A stretch of 64,000 bases of DNA, taken from Anaerolineales bacterium (GTDB lineage: Bacteria > Chloroflexota > Anaerolineae > 4572-78 > J111). Shown here piece after piece: positions 29,229-38,577 of this stretch. A program made the position numbers and the translations under genes. The stretch is taken from positions 124,001-188,000 of the forward strand of contig JACKAU010000011.1 of assembly GCA_020634855.1 (NCBI GenBank). Direction: 5' to 3'. The number at the start of each line of letters is the position of its first letter. The stretch's first letter is position 1. Under the pieces are notes generated by a model, which was not told the origin of the DNA, made no database searches, and worked only from the letters and a program-made list of their open reading frames with translations.

Positions 29229-30929
29229 TTAAGCCGCAGCGAGTTGGGTGATCTCCGCAGCGGTCAAAGCCCGCCGGTAGAGGCGCAAATCGCTCATGTG
29301 TCCGTTGAAGTAATCGTAGGCTCCAAATCCAACGCGCAAGGGTTGTTCATTATTCAGGTTATAGCTGCCGGGTTGAAAACCGGCCGCAGAAGCCACGAGC
29401 TGACCATCGACATAGAGTTGTAAAACATCGTGCTGCTTGATCGCAGCCAGGTGATGCCAGCCGGCCGGAAAAGCTCGATCCCAACTGGCCAGTTTGCCGG
29501 CTTCGATCGAATAAACCCGTCCGGAGGGGAGAGTTCCGGCAAAGAGCCGGCCCTGATAAATCGCCATTGACCAGACCCGTCGCAGCGAGGTCGCCGTGGC
29601 ATCCAGGTTGCCTACGAAGTTAAAGTCTCGACCGTCCATGCGCCAGACATTGGCCATGGGCAAAGAGCCGATGTAAACTTTGCCGTTATAATGGGCCGTG
29701 GCCATCAGCTCGCGTTCATAGCCAACCCGGCCTTCTTTGGTGATGGGCGTCCAGGTTGTTTCACCATCGTATCGATACACCTCCGCTTCGGGCCAGGTGC
29801 CGATATAAAGCTGCCCGCCATAGGTCACGGCCGAGTAGGACTGAATCGCCTTTTCCGGACGCCCGCAGTGGGTCCACTCGGAGCCGCCTTCGTAACGATA
29901 AACCGGGCCGCCGTTGATGAGGGCATACAGGTTATCATGAAAAACCGTGAAGCTGAGGATGCGTTCATCCGGCCCGATATAGTTCCAGTTTTGGCCGCCT
30001 TCGTAGACAAAAGCCCCGCGCCGATGATGGCTGGTGCAATAAAGCTTGCCCCGGTAAACCGTCAAACCGATGACATCATCAGCTTTGCCGGTACTGAAGG
30101 CCGTGGTAGCCACGCCTTCGGGTGATTTGGCATGCACCTGCTGACTAAAATCGGGCAGGAGATCATCTTCGGGCGTGGCGTCCTCCGCGCCGGGATGCCC
30201 GCAAAACGTCCACTGACCATCAGGTTCAAGCCGGTAAATCTGGCCGCCGGGAATACGATTGGGCAAATCGCCCAAATCTGACCCCTGGCCGATATAACGA
30301 CTCATACCGCAGTAAAGCTGGCCGTCAAACTCAACGAGCGACCCAATGGCATTACAGCCCACCGGGTTGCCCAGGTCAAGCCAGCGGCCATTGCCTTCAT
30401 AGCGCCACAGCCGGCCCGCTTCCTGCGGCCCAATTTCCAAGGTGCTGGCATAGAGCGCGCCCCCGGCCACGGTCATGGCCATAATTTGGACGGCGTTGCC
30501 GGGCCGGCCGCAGTCAGTCCAGGCCAGATCGAGGTGGCCCTGATCGATGCCAAAATGCACATTGCGGTAATTGGCCTGGGCCGTCGACGTGACGCCGGTG
30601 CTGCTCAAAATATAAAGCTGCATGCCCCGGCGGGACTCGGTGTCAAACTTACTGATGATGCTGCCGATGACGTCGCTGCGATTGGCCTCGGTATGAAGCC
30701 AGCCGGCAATGGCGAAATCGCCCGTCCCCAGGTTCAATATGGGATTGTGGTCAACTTCAAGGTAGGCGTCGCTGCCGTTGAACATGGCCGCCGAGCGGCC
30801 GGCCACACGCTCAGGGTTCAGCTCGACCCCATGATTATGCACGGTCAGGCCATGACCGGCCCGGTCTTCACAATCTTGCTCAAAGGGCCAATGGGCAATC
30901 AATCCATTGGCCAGCGTATCATTCGACAT
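29229..30929 (-). CDS. LamG domain split by an inserted beta-propeller
   Basis: 566 residues without a signal peptide. Residues 1 to about 115 look like the first half of a LamG/concanavalin-type domain ('IAHWPFEQDCEDRAGHGL', 'AMFNGSDAYLEVDHNPILNL', 'DFAIAGWLHTEANRSD'). From about 120 to 485 there are repeated propeller blades, each around 'GQLYIGTWPEAEVYRYDG' or 'GRLFAGTLPSGRVYSI'. The LamG pattern then resumes ('AGWHHLAAIKQHDVLQLYVD', 'HMSDLRLYRRALTAAEI'). It probably binds or handles a carbohydrate. GAGGAGG is 9 nt before the ATG. It lies in the minus-strand catabolic operon. Confidence 0.72.
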   Translation of the reverse strand: MSNDTLANGLIAHWPFEQDCEDRAGHGLTVHNHGVELNPERVAGRSAAMFNGSDAYLEVDHNPILNLGTGDFAIAGWLHTEANRSDVIGSIISKFDTESRRGMQLYILSSTGVTSTAQANYRNVHFGIDQGHLDLAWTDCGRPGNAVQIMAMTVAGGALYASTLEIGPQEAGRLWRYEGNGRWLDLGNPVGCNAIGSLVEFDGQLYCGMSRYIGQGSDLGDLPNRIPGGQIYRLEPDGQWTFCGHPGAEDATPEDDLLPDFSQQVHAKSPEGVATTAFSTGKADDVIGLTVYRGKLYCTSHHRRGAFVYEGGQNWNYIGPDERILSFTVFHDNLYALINGGPVYRYEGGSEWTHCGRPEKAIQSYSAVTYGGQLYIGTWPEAEVYRYDGETTWTPITKEGRVGYERELMATAHYNGKVYIGSLPMANVWRMDGRDFNFVGNLDATATSLRRVWSMAIYQGRLFAGTLPSGRVYSIEAGKLASWDRAFPAGWHHLAAIKQHDVLQLYVDGQLVASAAGFQPGSYNLNNEQPLRVGFGAYDYFNGHMSDLRLYRRALTAAEITQLAAA

Positions 30930-30978
30930 TTATAGAGTCCTCCTCGATGTTGGGAAAATTTAGATTTTATCCGGTCAA

Positions 30979-33057
30979 TCAATCCGTGCTTTCGCTTTTG
31001 GCAAGACGATATTTGCGGCACAGGCGTAAAACATGGCGCAGTTGAGAGCGGGTGAGGCCATCGTGACTCTCCAAGCCCGGTCCCGGCCATTCATAGCCGA
31101 TCGGTATATAATAACTGTTTAACGCGCCGGCAGCTTGCTCGACCCGGTTCCAGGCCACCTTGGCGGCTTCGCTGTCGCGATGAAAAAGCGTGTCGTGATA
31201 AGCTAACAATTCGGTCATTAAGGTCATTGAATCAAACCCGTAAACCAGAGAACGCATCGCTTCATCCAGATGTAGTTCGTAGGGGCTGTCAGGCTCAAAT
31301 TCGCGTTCCTCTTGCGGATTCACCCCCTGACCGGCCGGTTTGACGGCTGTCCAGGCTGCTCGTATTTTTTCTTTGGCCCGAATCGCTTCGAGCCTATCCC
31401 TGGCCGATGCCATTAATTGCAGCGACCGTCTGCCGCTGGCGATCGCTGCGGCGGCCGAAGTAAAGTGCTCGTTGAGCGGCAGCGGTTCCATGGGGGGAGT
31501 ACCATCCCAGGCCAGAAGCTGCGATAGGATGCTCCCCGGCCCCCAAGCTCGCCACTGGGCGATATACCACCAGGCCTCTTCGACGTACTCATACACCTGC
31601 CGCATCGCGTCAGCATAGGGACCGTAGCGATGGGTGAAATATTCCTGCAAAAGCGAGCCGGCGTCGGTCGACGCATCCCAGGCAAGCTGTGCGTACAACA
31701 ATTGGGTGATCGTTCGCATGCCCCAGTTGACCAACGGGACGTGCATGTAGGTCAACCCGGCTGCTCCAGTTCTGACGTAATCCGGCACGTCGCGCTGGAT
31801 ACGAGTGGTGAAGAGAACGGGCAAATCTTGCCATTTGGAAACATTGTAATATTCGCCGATAATCACCGGCATCGCCGGACGATGATTCAGCCACCCGATC
31901 AAGGCCGTATGGTAACGAGCATTTCTGGCACAGGCGGCATCGGCTAGGTCATGGGCGTAGCAGCGGCTGATCGGATAAAAGATGCAGTAGTCTCCGGCTT
32001 CCAGCAGGTTCGCCGGAAACGGGCGCTCCGGTCCGGTCAGCGTGGCCGTCCCCTCGTAGGCACAAACGGCCAGTTTAACCGCATGATCAAGCCGCCCCTG
32101 CCGGCGCATTCGATCCAAAAAATCACGGAGCCGGGATAGAAAATGAAGCGTTTGATCGGTGGCGTTGCCCAACGATTGGCAGTCCGGACAGGCGCAAGTG
32201 CTGCCCCAGGTATCGAACCCCCAAATATCAATAATATCGGCTTCCCGCCATTCAGCGGTAAGTTTGTGGAGAATTTCCCGGCCCAGAAACTCGATCAGGT
32301 CGTCCTGCGACACACAGAATTGAGTCCGCAGGGCCGATTCTTTACGCCGCTGGCCATGGGCGGGCAAGCCATACCAGAACCGGTGTGCTTCCCACAGCGT
32401 CTCGCCTGAGGCCAGCCGGCGGTCCGGATCGAGCATGGTTTCAAAGATATGGCCGCCAACCCGAGGGATCATCCCCAATTTGCGCCCCAGAGGACCAGTC
32501 GCCGGCCGCCAGCCGTAGACGTTCATTCGATTACGAGCCATCCACAGCAGTAATTCGGCGGACTCCATGGAGGCAAAGGCAAAATCAAAACCGCGCCACG
32601 ACAGGGCCGGCTGCCGGTCGAGCGGTTGGGACGGCCAAGCCAATTCATCCCGTGGTTCGGGTACGTGTTCGCCCGTTGGGCCGGGTGCATACCAGCGCCA
32701 TCCTTGCTGGCGGAGCATTTCATACACCCCATATACCAGCCCGGCCCGGCCGTTACCCTGAATGACAACGCCCTGGCCGGCCGGTCTGATAGAAAAGCCG
32801 CCGTCGTTGGCTGTCGCGGATTCGATTTTGAGCTCAATATACAGCCCCCGCTCCGGGGGGACAGCCTGGAAGTAAATTTCAACGGCTCGCAGCGTTCGAG
32901 TCAGGTAGCGTTCGAGTTCAAGCGCCATGAAGGCTGAGGTACAGCGGCAGGCTCGGACCGGATCGCGCCGAAAATCAATACTTCGTTCTTCGTTGGCCCA
33001 CAGCACTATTTCTTTATGAACATTGTCATAGGGAACGATAATGCAAATTGTTTGCAC
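30979..33057 (-). CDS. DUF4838-type glycoside hydrolase-like protein
   Basis: 692 residues. The N-terminal part resembles the small domain before GH20/GH67-type barrels ('FMALELERYLTRTLRAVEIY', 'GLVYGVYEMLRQQGWRWYAP'). The barrel has 'WRGFDFAFASMESAELLLWM', 'IIDIWGFDTWGSTCACPDCQ' and 'YYNVSKWQDLPVLFTTRIQR', as in DUF4838 proteins. No signal peptide is seen, so a cytoplasmic glycosidase is likely. The start is uncertain: a GTG at 33057 has no clear ribosome site. It lies between the cupin and LamG genes of one operon. Sugar specificity unknown. Confidence 0.75.
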   Translation of the reverse strand: MQTICIIVPYDNVHKEIVLWANEERSIDFRRDPVRACRCTSAFMALELERYLTRTLRAVEIYFQAVPPERGLYIELKIESATANDGGFSIRPAGQGVVIQGNGRAGLVYGVYEMLRQQGWRWYAPGPTGEHVPEPRDELAWPSQPLDRQPALSWRGFDFAFASMESAELLLWMARNRMNVYGWRPATGPLGRKLGMIPRVGGHIFETMLDPDRRLASGETLWEAHRFWYGLPAHGQRRKESALRTQFCVSQDDLIEFLGREILHKLTAEWREADIIDIWGFDTWGSTCACPDCQSLGNATDQTLHFLSRLRDFLDRMRRQGRLDHAVKLAVCAYEGTATLTGPERPFPANLLEAGDYCIFYPISRCYAHDLADAACARNARYHTALIGWLNHRPAMPVIIGEYYNVSKWQDLPVLFTTRIQRDVPDYVRTGAAGLTYMHVPLVNWGMRTITQLLYAQLAWDASTDAGSLLQEYFTHRYGPYADAMRQVYEYVEEAWWYIAQWRAWGPGSILSQLLAWDGTPPMEPLPLNEHFTSAAAAIASGRRSLQLMASARDRLEAIRAKEKIRAAWTAVKPAGQGVNPQEEREFEPDSPYELHLDEAMRSLVYGFDSMTLMTELLAYHDTLFHRDSEAAKVAWNRVEQAAGALNSYYIPIGYEWPGPGLESHDGLTRSQLRHVLRLCRKYRLAKSESTD

Positions 33058-33087
33058 AACAGCTGGCCTATTTGATCGTAACTACGA

Positions 33088-33420
33088 TTACACCGGTCCA
33101 TGACTCCAGATGACTTTGACCGGCCCGCTGTCCGGATTTCGTTTAATGGAATGAGGAACCCCTTTACCCGCGATAAAGGCGCTGCCCGGACAAATGTCGA
33201 ACTCCTCATCGCCGACTCTAGCCCGGCCGGTTCCTTCGACGACATAGAACCCCTCCTGATCGTCGTGGATGCCGGGTTCGTTGTAGGTGTCCCTGAAATA
33301 AATGGCGAACCCGATAGAGTAGCCATTAACCGCGCCGTGTTCCGGCCCGATCAGTTCGGCGCCACTGTGGTGAGTATCGCTGATCGGCTCTACTTGATCT
33401 TCGTGATTATGGATGCTCAT
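33088..33420 (-). CDS. Small cupin-domain protein
   Basis: 110 residues forming a single cupin barrel. The first motif around 'PGIHDDQEGFYVVEGTGRAR' supplies His and Glu ligands, and the second is 'CPGSAFIAGKGVPHSIKR'. CAGGAG precedes the ATG. Such proteins are metal-binding isomerases, dioxygenases or sugar-sensing helpers. It follows the ROK regulator by 28 nt and precedes the glycosidase gene, so a sugar-related role is likely. Confidence 0.8.
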   Translation of the reverse strand: MSIHNHEDQVEPISDTHHSGAELIGPEHGAVNGYSIGFAIYFRDTYNEPGIHDDQEGFYVVEGTGRARVGDEEFDICPGSAFIAGKGVPHSIKRNPDSGPVKVIWSHGPV

Positions 33421-33448
33421 CCTTATTCTCCTGCTAAATAAGTTGATT

Positions 33449-34702
33449 TTACGTCGATGGAACGCTGGACGACGAAGCCAGCAGGCCAGCTTTGATTATG
33501 GCCCAGGTGGCGTCGCCAATCGCCGAGGCATCGATGCCGAGTTGAGCCGGAACAATCCGCACCCGGCGCGCGTGAATATCGAAGGCGCGCATCTTCACGG
33601 TCTGGCGCAGCGGTTCAAGCAGAGTCTCGCCGGCCGTTTCGGTGACGCCGCCGCCGACGATAACGATCTCCGGGTTGAGAAAGTTGACCACGTTGGCAAT
33701 GCCCATACCCAGGTAACGGCCGGTCTCATTCAGAATGCCACGGGCAAATTCATCACCGTCGTTCGCAGCCGTAACCACGGTTTGCACGGTGACCTCTTCT
33801 AATCGATCGTCAACCAGGCTGCGGATGGAAGAAACAGCGCCTTGTTTTAACCCTTTGATGGCCCGCTCGATAATGGCCGGTCTGGCGGCCAATCGCTCCA
33901 GGCAGCCATAATTGCCGCAGCGACATTGGGGGCCATCTTCATCAACCGTCATGTGGCCGATTTCGCCGGCGACGCCATCAGCTCCCCAATACAACTGTTC
34001 GCCGATGACAATACCCGACCCAATACCGCTCCCGATATTGATACAGATCAAGTTACGAGCCCCCTGGCCGGCTCCAAAATGGGTTTCGCCCACGGCCAGC
34101 GCCGCGCTCACATCAACGATATGGGTCGGCAGGGTCAAGTGCTCGCTCAACAGTTCCCGGAGAGGGACCTGTTCCCAGCCCAGGTTAACCGCTTTGACCA
34201 CAACTCCATTTTCGGTATCGATGATGCCGGGGACAGAAATCCCCAGTCCGACCAACGCTTCAAAGGGCATGCCCGAACGGCGAATGACCTCCTGGGCGGC
34301 GGCGCTGATCAGGCGTGCTCCTTCTTCACCGTCGATGTCGCCCTGGTAGGTATGCACAATTCTGGCCACGGGTCGAGCGTCGAGATCGGTGACTACGGCA
34401 ATCAACCGATCGACCCGCAGGTCAACGCCCACGGCAGCGAACGCATTGGGGTTGAACTTAAATAATTTCGGTTTCCGCCCTCCGGCCGAGTCGCCAATGC
34501 CGCTTTCCTGGACCAGACCCAACTCAACCAGCTCTTCCACAATGGAAAAAGCCGTGGCCGGGGTCAGATTAGATAAGCGGGCCAGATCCACCCGCGAGAT
34601 CGGTCCCTGTTCTCGAATGAGCTGCAAGATAGCCGAGCGGTTCATCTGGCGGATCAGGCGGGTATCGCCGGTAAGTGGTTTATCTGAAGGCTGATGATTC
34701 AC
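33449..34702 (-). CDS. ROK-family transcriptional regulator
   Basis: 417 residues. The N-terminal winged helix has 'ILQLIREQGPISRVDLARLS' and 'NLTPATAFSIVEELVELGLV'. The ROK kinase-like domain has 'AAVGVDLRVDRLIAVVTDLD', 'NIGSGIGSGIVIGEQLYWGA' and the zinc motif 'CRCGNYGCLERLA'. The GTG at 34702 is preferred, with AAAGGAG 6 nt upstream; the GTG at 34708 overlaps that ribosome site. It is first in the minus-strand operon and divergent from the ABC importer operon 310 bp away. It is the obvious candidate to control both in response to a sugar. Confidence 0.9.
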   Translation of the reverse strand: MNHQPSDKPLTGDTRLIRQMNRSAILQLIREQGPISRVDLARLSNLTPATAFSIVEELVELGLVQESGIGDSAGGRKPKLFKFNPNAFAAVGVDLRVDRLIAVVTDLDARPVARIVHTYQGDIDGEEGARLISAAAQEVIRRSGMPFEALVGLGISVPGIIDTENGVVVKAVNLGWEQVPLRELLSEHLTLPTHIVDVSAALAVGETHFGAGQGARNLICINIGSGIGSGIVIGEQLYWGADGVAGEIGHMTVDEDGPQCRCGNYGCLERLAARPAIIERAIKGLKQGAVSSIRSLVDDRLEEVTVQTVVTAANDGDEFARGILNETGRYLGMGIANVVNFLNPEIVIVGGGVTETAGETLLEPLRQTVKMRAFDIHARRVRIVPAQLGIDASAIGDATWAIIKAGLLASSSSVPST

Positions 34703-34785
34703 GTTCACTCCTTTAGGATATTATAGAACCTGAAATAAGTCAAAGATTGTCACGCAAATAATTGATCTAAATCGACCCACTAAAC

Positions 34786-34814
34786 TTGCGTCACCCTAAA
34801 TTACATGCTAAAAT
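34786..34814 (+). promoter_or_regulatory. Candidate promoter of the ABC importer operon
   Basis: TTGCGT, 17 bp, TAAAAT fits a sigma-70-type promoter about 200 bp before the binding-protein start. A related pair, GTCACGCAA (34749 side) and TTGCGTCAC (34786 side), forms an imperfect inverted repeat around it and could be a ROK operator. Prediction from pattern only. Confidence 0.35.
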
Positions 34815-35012
34815 CGCGCCAATTCCTCACAACTTCTTTTAATTCCTAAAATATCTTAAAGCTTGGATGTTTTTTCCTCTAAATTGAGTTTCCCTATTTT
34901 ATTAGAAAGGGGGTAAAAATCGAACAATACAACTGAAGCTAACAGGTAGAGCCTTATATAGGCAGTCTGTCAACTCATCTCACCTTAAAAAAGCCAAAAG
35001 GAGGAAGAAGTC

Positions 35013-36021
35013 ATGCTGCTGAAAGCAAAAGATACGTTAGTCCAAGCGCTTAACGGGCATATTGACCGCCGAGTCGGGGTGTATATAATTATGATACTCA
35101 TTCTTGCGCTGGTAGCTGCACAATGTGGCGCCCCGGCTCCTCAAGCGCCGGCCGAAGAACCGGCAGCGGCTGAAGAACCGGCGGCGACTGAAGAGATCGC
35201 CGCAGCAGAACCAGCCGAGGAAGAACCTGCCGAAGAAGCAGCCCCAGCGGAACCTGCCGCCGCAGACGAGTCAGCCGAAACGGCCGATTTTGACGGCACC
35301 CAACTCAACTTCATTGGCTGGCAGGGTTATGAAGATCCTGAAGCGTTCGAGCCATTTTACGATGAAAGCGGAATTACACTCAATGCCACTTATCCCAGCA
35401 ACCTTGAAGAAGTGATCAGCCTTTACAATGCCGGCGGTCCCGGCAGCTACGACATCGGCGTTGGGATGAATCGCTACATCATGATGATGGCCGATCAGGG
35501 TATTCTGGAGCCTTTAGACGAGTCAAAATTACCCAATTTCGCCGAGATGCTGCCGGTATTTCAAGAAGATGATTGGTGGGGACGGATTGATGGCAAATTG
35601 TACGCTGTCCCGGCCTTTGTGGGTTTCGATACGATCTGCTACCGGGCCGATTTAGTGTCGGAGCCGGCGGACTGGAACATGCATAACAATGAAGAGTACA
35701 CGGGCAAGTATGGTGTGCTCAATAACCCGCTGGGTAACCTGTACTTGTGGGCCATGCAGCTCGGCAAAAGCCTGGATGCCCGAACTTGGACCCAGGATGA
35801 CCTGGCCGAGATCAAAGCCCTGGGCGCCGAAGTATTTGAAAATGCCTTTACCGTTGTGGCCGGCGAAGGGGAAGCCTCAGATTTGCTGGCCCGGGGTGAT
35901 ATCGTTGTGATGAACGGCTGCAACACCGGCATCGCCGCCCGGGCTCGTGAAGCCGGCGCCGATGTCCAGATTGTGATTCCGCCAGGGCCAACCAAAATGT
36001 GGGCCGACTTCTACTTCATTA
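35013..36021 (+). pseudogene. PotD-like ABC substrate-binding lipoprotein, 5' part (interrupted by IS)
   Basis: The first 336 codons encode a lipoprotein. A membrane helix ends in 'ALVAAQC', followed by an Ala/Glu/Pro-rich linker and a PotD/spermidine-putrescine-type binding domain ('LNFIGWQGYEDPEAFEPFYD', 'NAGGPGSYDIGVGMNRYIMM', 'GKLYAVPAFVGFDTICYRAD'). AAAGGAGG precedes the ATG. The frame is cut after 'WADFYFI' by an IS at 36022-37047. Joining to 37050 restores 'FYFI-IYKGSENIEAA' and a 432-residue protein with no other defect, so the insertion is recent. As it stands the product ends 6 codons into the IS. Confidence 0.9.
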
Positions 36022-37047
36022 GACATTATCGAAAATAAGAAAACAGACTAAAATGGTCAGCAAAAAAGAGCAAGAAAAGAGGGCAAGAAGATGCTGACCT
36101 ATGAAAAACTGAAAAAGAAGCCCAGTCGATTTCTGGCCCTGACCAGCTTGCGGGTAGAAGAATTCGATGAACTCCTGCCGAGCTTCGAGACAGCCTGGGG
36201 CGCGGATGTAGAGCGACGGTCCCAAGCCCAACCACGGCAACGAAAACCCGGCGGTGGCCGTAAACCAACCTTAAAAAGCTTGGCCGATAAGCTATTGTTC
36301 ATTCTGGTCTACTTCAAAACCTATCCCCTCCAAGAAGTGCAAGGCAGTCTGTTTGGTATGAGCCAAGGTCAAGCCAATGACTGGATCCAACGGCTGACAC
36401 CCATCCTGCAAGCAACCTTGCAGGTGGAAGCGGTGCTGCCGGAACGGGAGCCGGCTAAGCTTGAGCAGGTGTTAGCTGATTACGACCTACTGGAGTTTAC
36501 CATTGATGGCACCCAACGGCGACGCCAGCGCCCTAAAGACAATGTTGTGCAAAAAGCGTATTACAGTGGTAAAAAAAAGCCCATACCGTGACCAACAATG
36601 TCATTACTCATCCGGCCAGCCGCACCGTTTGTTACTTGAGCCAGACCTATCCCGGTACCCGCCACGATAAACGAATTTGCGATGAAGAAGGCTATACGTT
36701 TCCACGTAATGCCCAACTCCTGCAAGATACCGGTTTTCAGGGCTATGCGCCTCAAGAGGTCATCAGCTATCAGCCCAAAAAGAAACCACCGGGTGGCGAG
36801 TTAACCTGTTGTGACCGGTTCATCAATACCGTCATTGCCACGGCTCGGGTTACGGTTGAAAATATCATTTGTGGCATCAAACGGTGTCGGATTCTGAAAG
36901 ACACCTTTCGTAATCATTTACCTGGTTTGGATGACCTGGTTATTGAAATTGCTTGTGGCTTACACAACCTTCGGGTTCGTCATCGTCACCCGACTGAACA
37001 TTTCGACCTTTTTGTTTTTGTTGCTTAACCTTATTTCCGATTTTGTC
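36022..37047 (+). mobile_element. IS5-superfamily insertion sequence, 1026 bp
   Basis: The ends are 19-bp imperfect inverted repeats: left GACATTATCGAAAATAAGA, right (reversed) GACAAAATCGGAAATAAGG. A TA target duplication flanks it (36020-36021 and 37048-37049). The transposase lies on the plus strand in two frames. The ends resemble those of the second IS at 39629-40661 (GAC...AAATAAGG), so both belong to one group (IS427-like by TA duplication and two-frame layout, at modest confidence). Confidence 0.9.
36091..37028 (+). CDS. IS transposase, two frames joined by a probable -1 frameshift
   Basis: Frame 1 (36091-36591) holds the N-terminal helix-turn-helix ('FILVYFKTYPLQEVQGSLFG') and the first catalytic Asp ('FTIDGTQRRRQRP'). 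Frame 2 continues to 37028 with the second Asp ('LLQDTGFQGY') and the Glu ('ARVTVENIICGIKR'). The frames meet at A8-G (36571-36579), where A_AAA_AAG is in the correct phase for -1 slippage. Slippage gives 'YYSGKKK-AHTVTNN', matching 'HYSGKQKEHTVRN' of the intact transposase at 39689-40603. The fusion would be about 312 residues. A one-base deletion is the alternative. GAGGG precedes the ATG. Confidence 0.85.
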
Positions 37048-37339
37048 TATTTATAAAGGTTCTGAAAATATCGAGGCGGCTCACGCTTGGCTCAATCACG
37101 CGATTGCAGCGGACACCATGGCCCTTGAAACCACCAAAATGGGCTATAACCCTCCGAACGAGGAGACCTATTCGCTGATCGACCCGGAATTAGCCACCAA
37201 ACTCAATTGGCCTGGTGTCAATGAGTTTATCGCGAACGCACCCTTGAGCGTTCTGCCGGAACCGGATGCCGAACCTCCCTACATTACCGTCGATGATATG
37301 TATCGAACTTACGACGAGATCCTGACTTCCGTTAATTAA
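37048..37339 (+). pseudogene. PotD-like substrate-binding protein, 3' part
   Basis: Continues the gene cut at 36021. After the duplicated TA the frame reads 'IYKGSENIEAAHAWLNHAI', a typical C-terminal lobe of PotD-like proteins, and ends 'DDMYRTYDEILTSVN'. It has no start site of its own. The 140 bp that follow (37340-37481) hold GC-rich inverted segments but no gene. Confidence 0.88.
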
Positions 37340-37481
37340 GCCGGTTTTCCGCCCCGAAGGCCGCCGGAGCGCCGGGACAATGGGGTCCTCGGCGTTTCCG
37401 GCCCGCCCCAAGGGGGTCACGAACACCAACCCTAAAGCCACCTATTGAGTATAAGATTACGGCAAAAGGATAGCTGAATCA

Positions 37482-38558
37482 TTGGACTATATTATCCAGT
37501 TCCATGAAATCACCAAACGATTTGGGCATGTCGTTGCCCTGGACAAGGTCAGTCTTGAGGTTAAAAAGGGCGAGTTTCTGTCGCTGTTGGGGCCGAGCGG
37601 CTGTGGCAAAACCACGTTACTCCGCACCTGCGCCGGATTAGAACAACCAACCAAGGGTCAGGTCTTATTAGAAGGTCAAGACATTACCCATATGCCGGCT
37701 TACAAACGACCGGTTAATATGGTTTTTCAACGGTGGGCCTTGTTCCCTCACAAAACGGTTGCCGAGAATATCGCTTTTGGGCTGACGATAAAAAAGACTC
37801 CCCGCCCCGACATCATTCGGCAGGTCCGGGCGATGCTGGAACTGGTCAAATTGGAGGGATATGAAAATCGCTTTCCCAAGCAGCTAAGCGGCGGTCAGAG
37901 CCAGCGGGTTGCGCTAGCCCGGGCCTTGGTCATGCAGCCCAAAGTCTTGCTGTTGGATGAACCGCTCGGCTCTCTGGACCTCAAGCTGCGTCAAGAAATG
38001 CAGATCGAATTGATCAATATTCATAAACGCCTGGGCACGACCTTTATCTATGTAACCCACGACCAGGAAGAAGCCCTGACCATGTCGGATCGGGTGGTGG
38101 TTATGAACCACGGCCATATTGTCCAGATTGGGCCACCCGCCCAGATTTATCAAAAGCCCAATTCCGTCTTTGCCGCCCAATTCATCGGCCAAACCATTCT
38201 ATTCCAGGGTCAAGTCAGCGCTAAAAATGGCGAATCGTGTCAGGTAGCCACCGACGAGCTGATCATCACCTGCCCGACGGGGTCCGACCTCCACATAGGT
38301 CAAGATGTTTTCGTCTCCGTGCGCCCTGAACGCGTCCGGTTGAACGACACGCCGCTGGTGGACCTCGAGAACCGGCTCGAGGGCAGTATTGTCAATACCA
38401 TCTTTAAGGGGCCGGCGGTGTACTACCAGATTGAAGCCCCTGGCGGCCGGATTATCACCGTCCAGCAGCATCTGGAGCAGGATATTCCCCTGTATGAAGC
38501 CGGTTCTAACGTATTTGTGGGCTGGTCGAGCAAGAACAGCCAGATTCTATTGCAATGA
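37482..38558 (+). CDS. PotA-like ABC transporter ATPase
   Basis: 358 residues from a TTG start, with AAAAGGA upstream at a slightly long spacing. Motifs: Walker A 'GPSGCGKTT', Q-loop 'MVFQRWALFPH', signature 'LSGGQSQRVALARAL', Walker B 'VLLLDEPLGSLD' and H-loop 'YVTHDQEEALTMSD'. A C-terminal TOBE domain (about 275-355) follows, as in PotA/FbpC/MalK-like ATPases. It energises the importer whose binding protein and second permease genes are IS-interrupted, so the transporter is probably non-functional in this genome copy. Confidence 0.9.
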   Translation: MDYIIQFHEITKRFGHVVALDKVSLEVKKGEFLSLLGPSGCGKTTLLRTCAGLEQPTKGQVLLEGQDITHMPAYKRPVNMVFQRWALFPHKTVAENIAFGLTIKKTPRPDIIRQVRAMLELVKLEGYENRFPKQLSGGQSQRVALARALVMQPKVLLLDEPLGSLDLKLRQEMQIELINIHKRLGTTFIYVTHDQEEALTMSDRVVVMNHGHIVQIGPPAQIYQKPNSVFAAQFIGQTILFQGQVSAKNGESCQVATDELIITCPTGSDLHIGQDVFVSVRPERVRLNDTPLVDLENRLEGSIVNTIFKGPAVYYQIEAPGGRIITVQQHLEQDIPLYEAGSNVFVGWSSKNSQILLQ

Positions 38559-38577
38559 CGTTTCATAGAGAGCAAGC

